Assembly: GCA_017561615.1 (NCBI GenBank)
Contig: JAFZBT010000180.1
Location: 1 to 14,674, forward strand
From: Erysipelotrichaceae bacterium
GTDB lineage: Bacteria > Bacillota_I > Bacilli_A > Erysipelotrichales > Erysipelotrichaceae
Length of the DNA stretch: 14,674 nucleotides
Direction of reading: 5' to 3'
Part shown: in pieces, positions 14,659 through 14,674 of the stretch
Numbering within the stretch: position 1 is the stretch's first letter
How the letters are laid out: every line of letters starts with the position of its first letter
Translations under genes and position numbers: made by a program
The notes under the pieces: generated by a model
The model's database searches: none
What the model was told of the DNA's origin: nothing
Seen by the model: the letters and a program-made list of their open reading frames with translations, nothing else

Positions 14659-14674
14659 GAGAAGTTGCCGTCAC

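Overview
The window looks like the replication-origin region of a low-to-mid GC Bacillota (Firmicutes) chromosome. Gene content, the character of DnaA and L34, and cohesin/dockerin-type surface proteins suggest Erysipelotrichales or a near relative; this placement is inference. The standard genetic code fits: TAA, TAG and TGA all act as stops.

Left arm (1-6970, all minus strand): in transcription order dnaA, dnaN, a small S4-domain gene (yaaA), recF, gyrB and the first 308 codons of gyrA, which runs off the window. A clear intrinsic terminator after dnaN and an extended -10 promoter before yaaA split the classic cluster into dnaA-dnaN and yaaA-recF-gyrB-gyrA. The second unit is very tightly packed, with an overlap, a 1-nt gap and a Shine-Dalgarno sequence overlapping a stop codon.

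Origin: two non-coding intervals flank dnaA, 5471-5611 (dnaA-dnaN) and 6971-7403 (upstream of dnaA), as in the bipartite oriC of Bacillus subtilis. Both carry 9-mers of the form TTTTCCCCA or TTTTCCACA rather than the canonical TTATCCACA. The 8-mer GGGGAAAA or its complement occurs nine times in the larger interval, including an abutting 9-bp tandem run. The smaller interval has a box, a GC-rich link and TAA/TGA triplets, resembling the Bacillus basal unwinding element.

Right arm (7404-14674, all plus strand): a secreted glucosaminidase-like protein ending in a dockerin-type module; a membrane-anchored protein with a cohesin-like and a cadherin-like domain; a membrane-anchored HtrA-type serine protease; a class I SAM methyltransferase; an overlapping pair made of an IspD/TarI-type cytidylyltransferase and an SDR-family epimerase/dehydratase/reductase; and rpmH. 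Every gene points away from the origin, co-directional with the expected forks.

The layout puts about 7 kb of mostly cell-envelope genes between dnaA and rpmH, which are usually close neighbours. The first two right-arm genes look like a matched pair: a wall hydrolase with a dockerin-like tail and a membrane protein able to hold it at the surface. HtrA downstream could serve surface-protein quality control, and the cytidylyltransferase/reductase pair probably makes an activated polyol or sugar for a surface polymer. No tRNA, rRNA, CRISPR array, transposase or prophage gene was seen.
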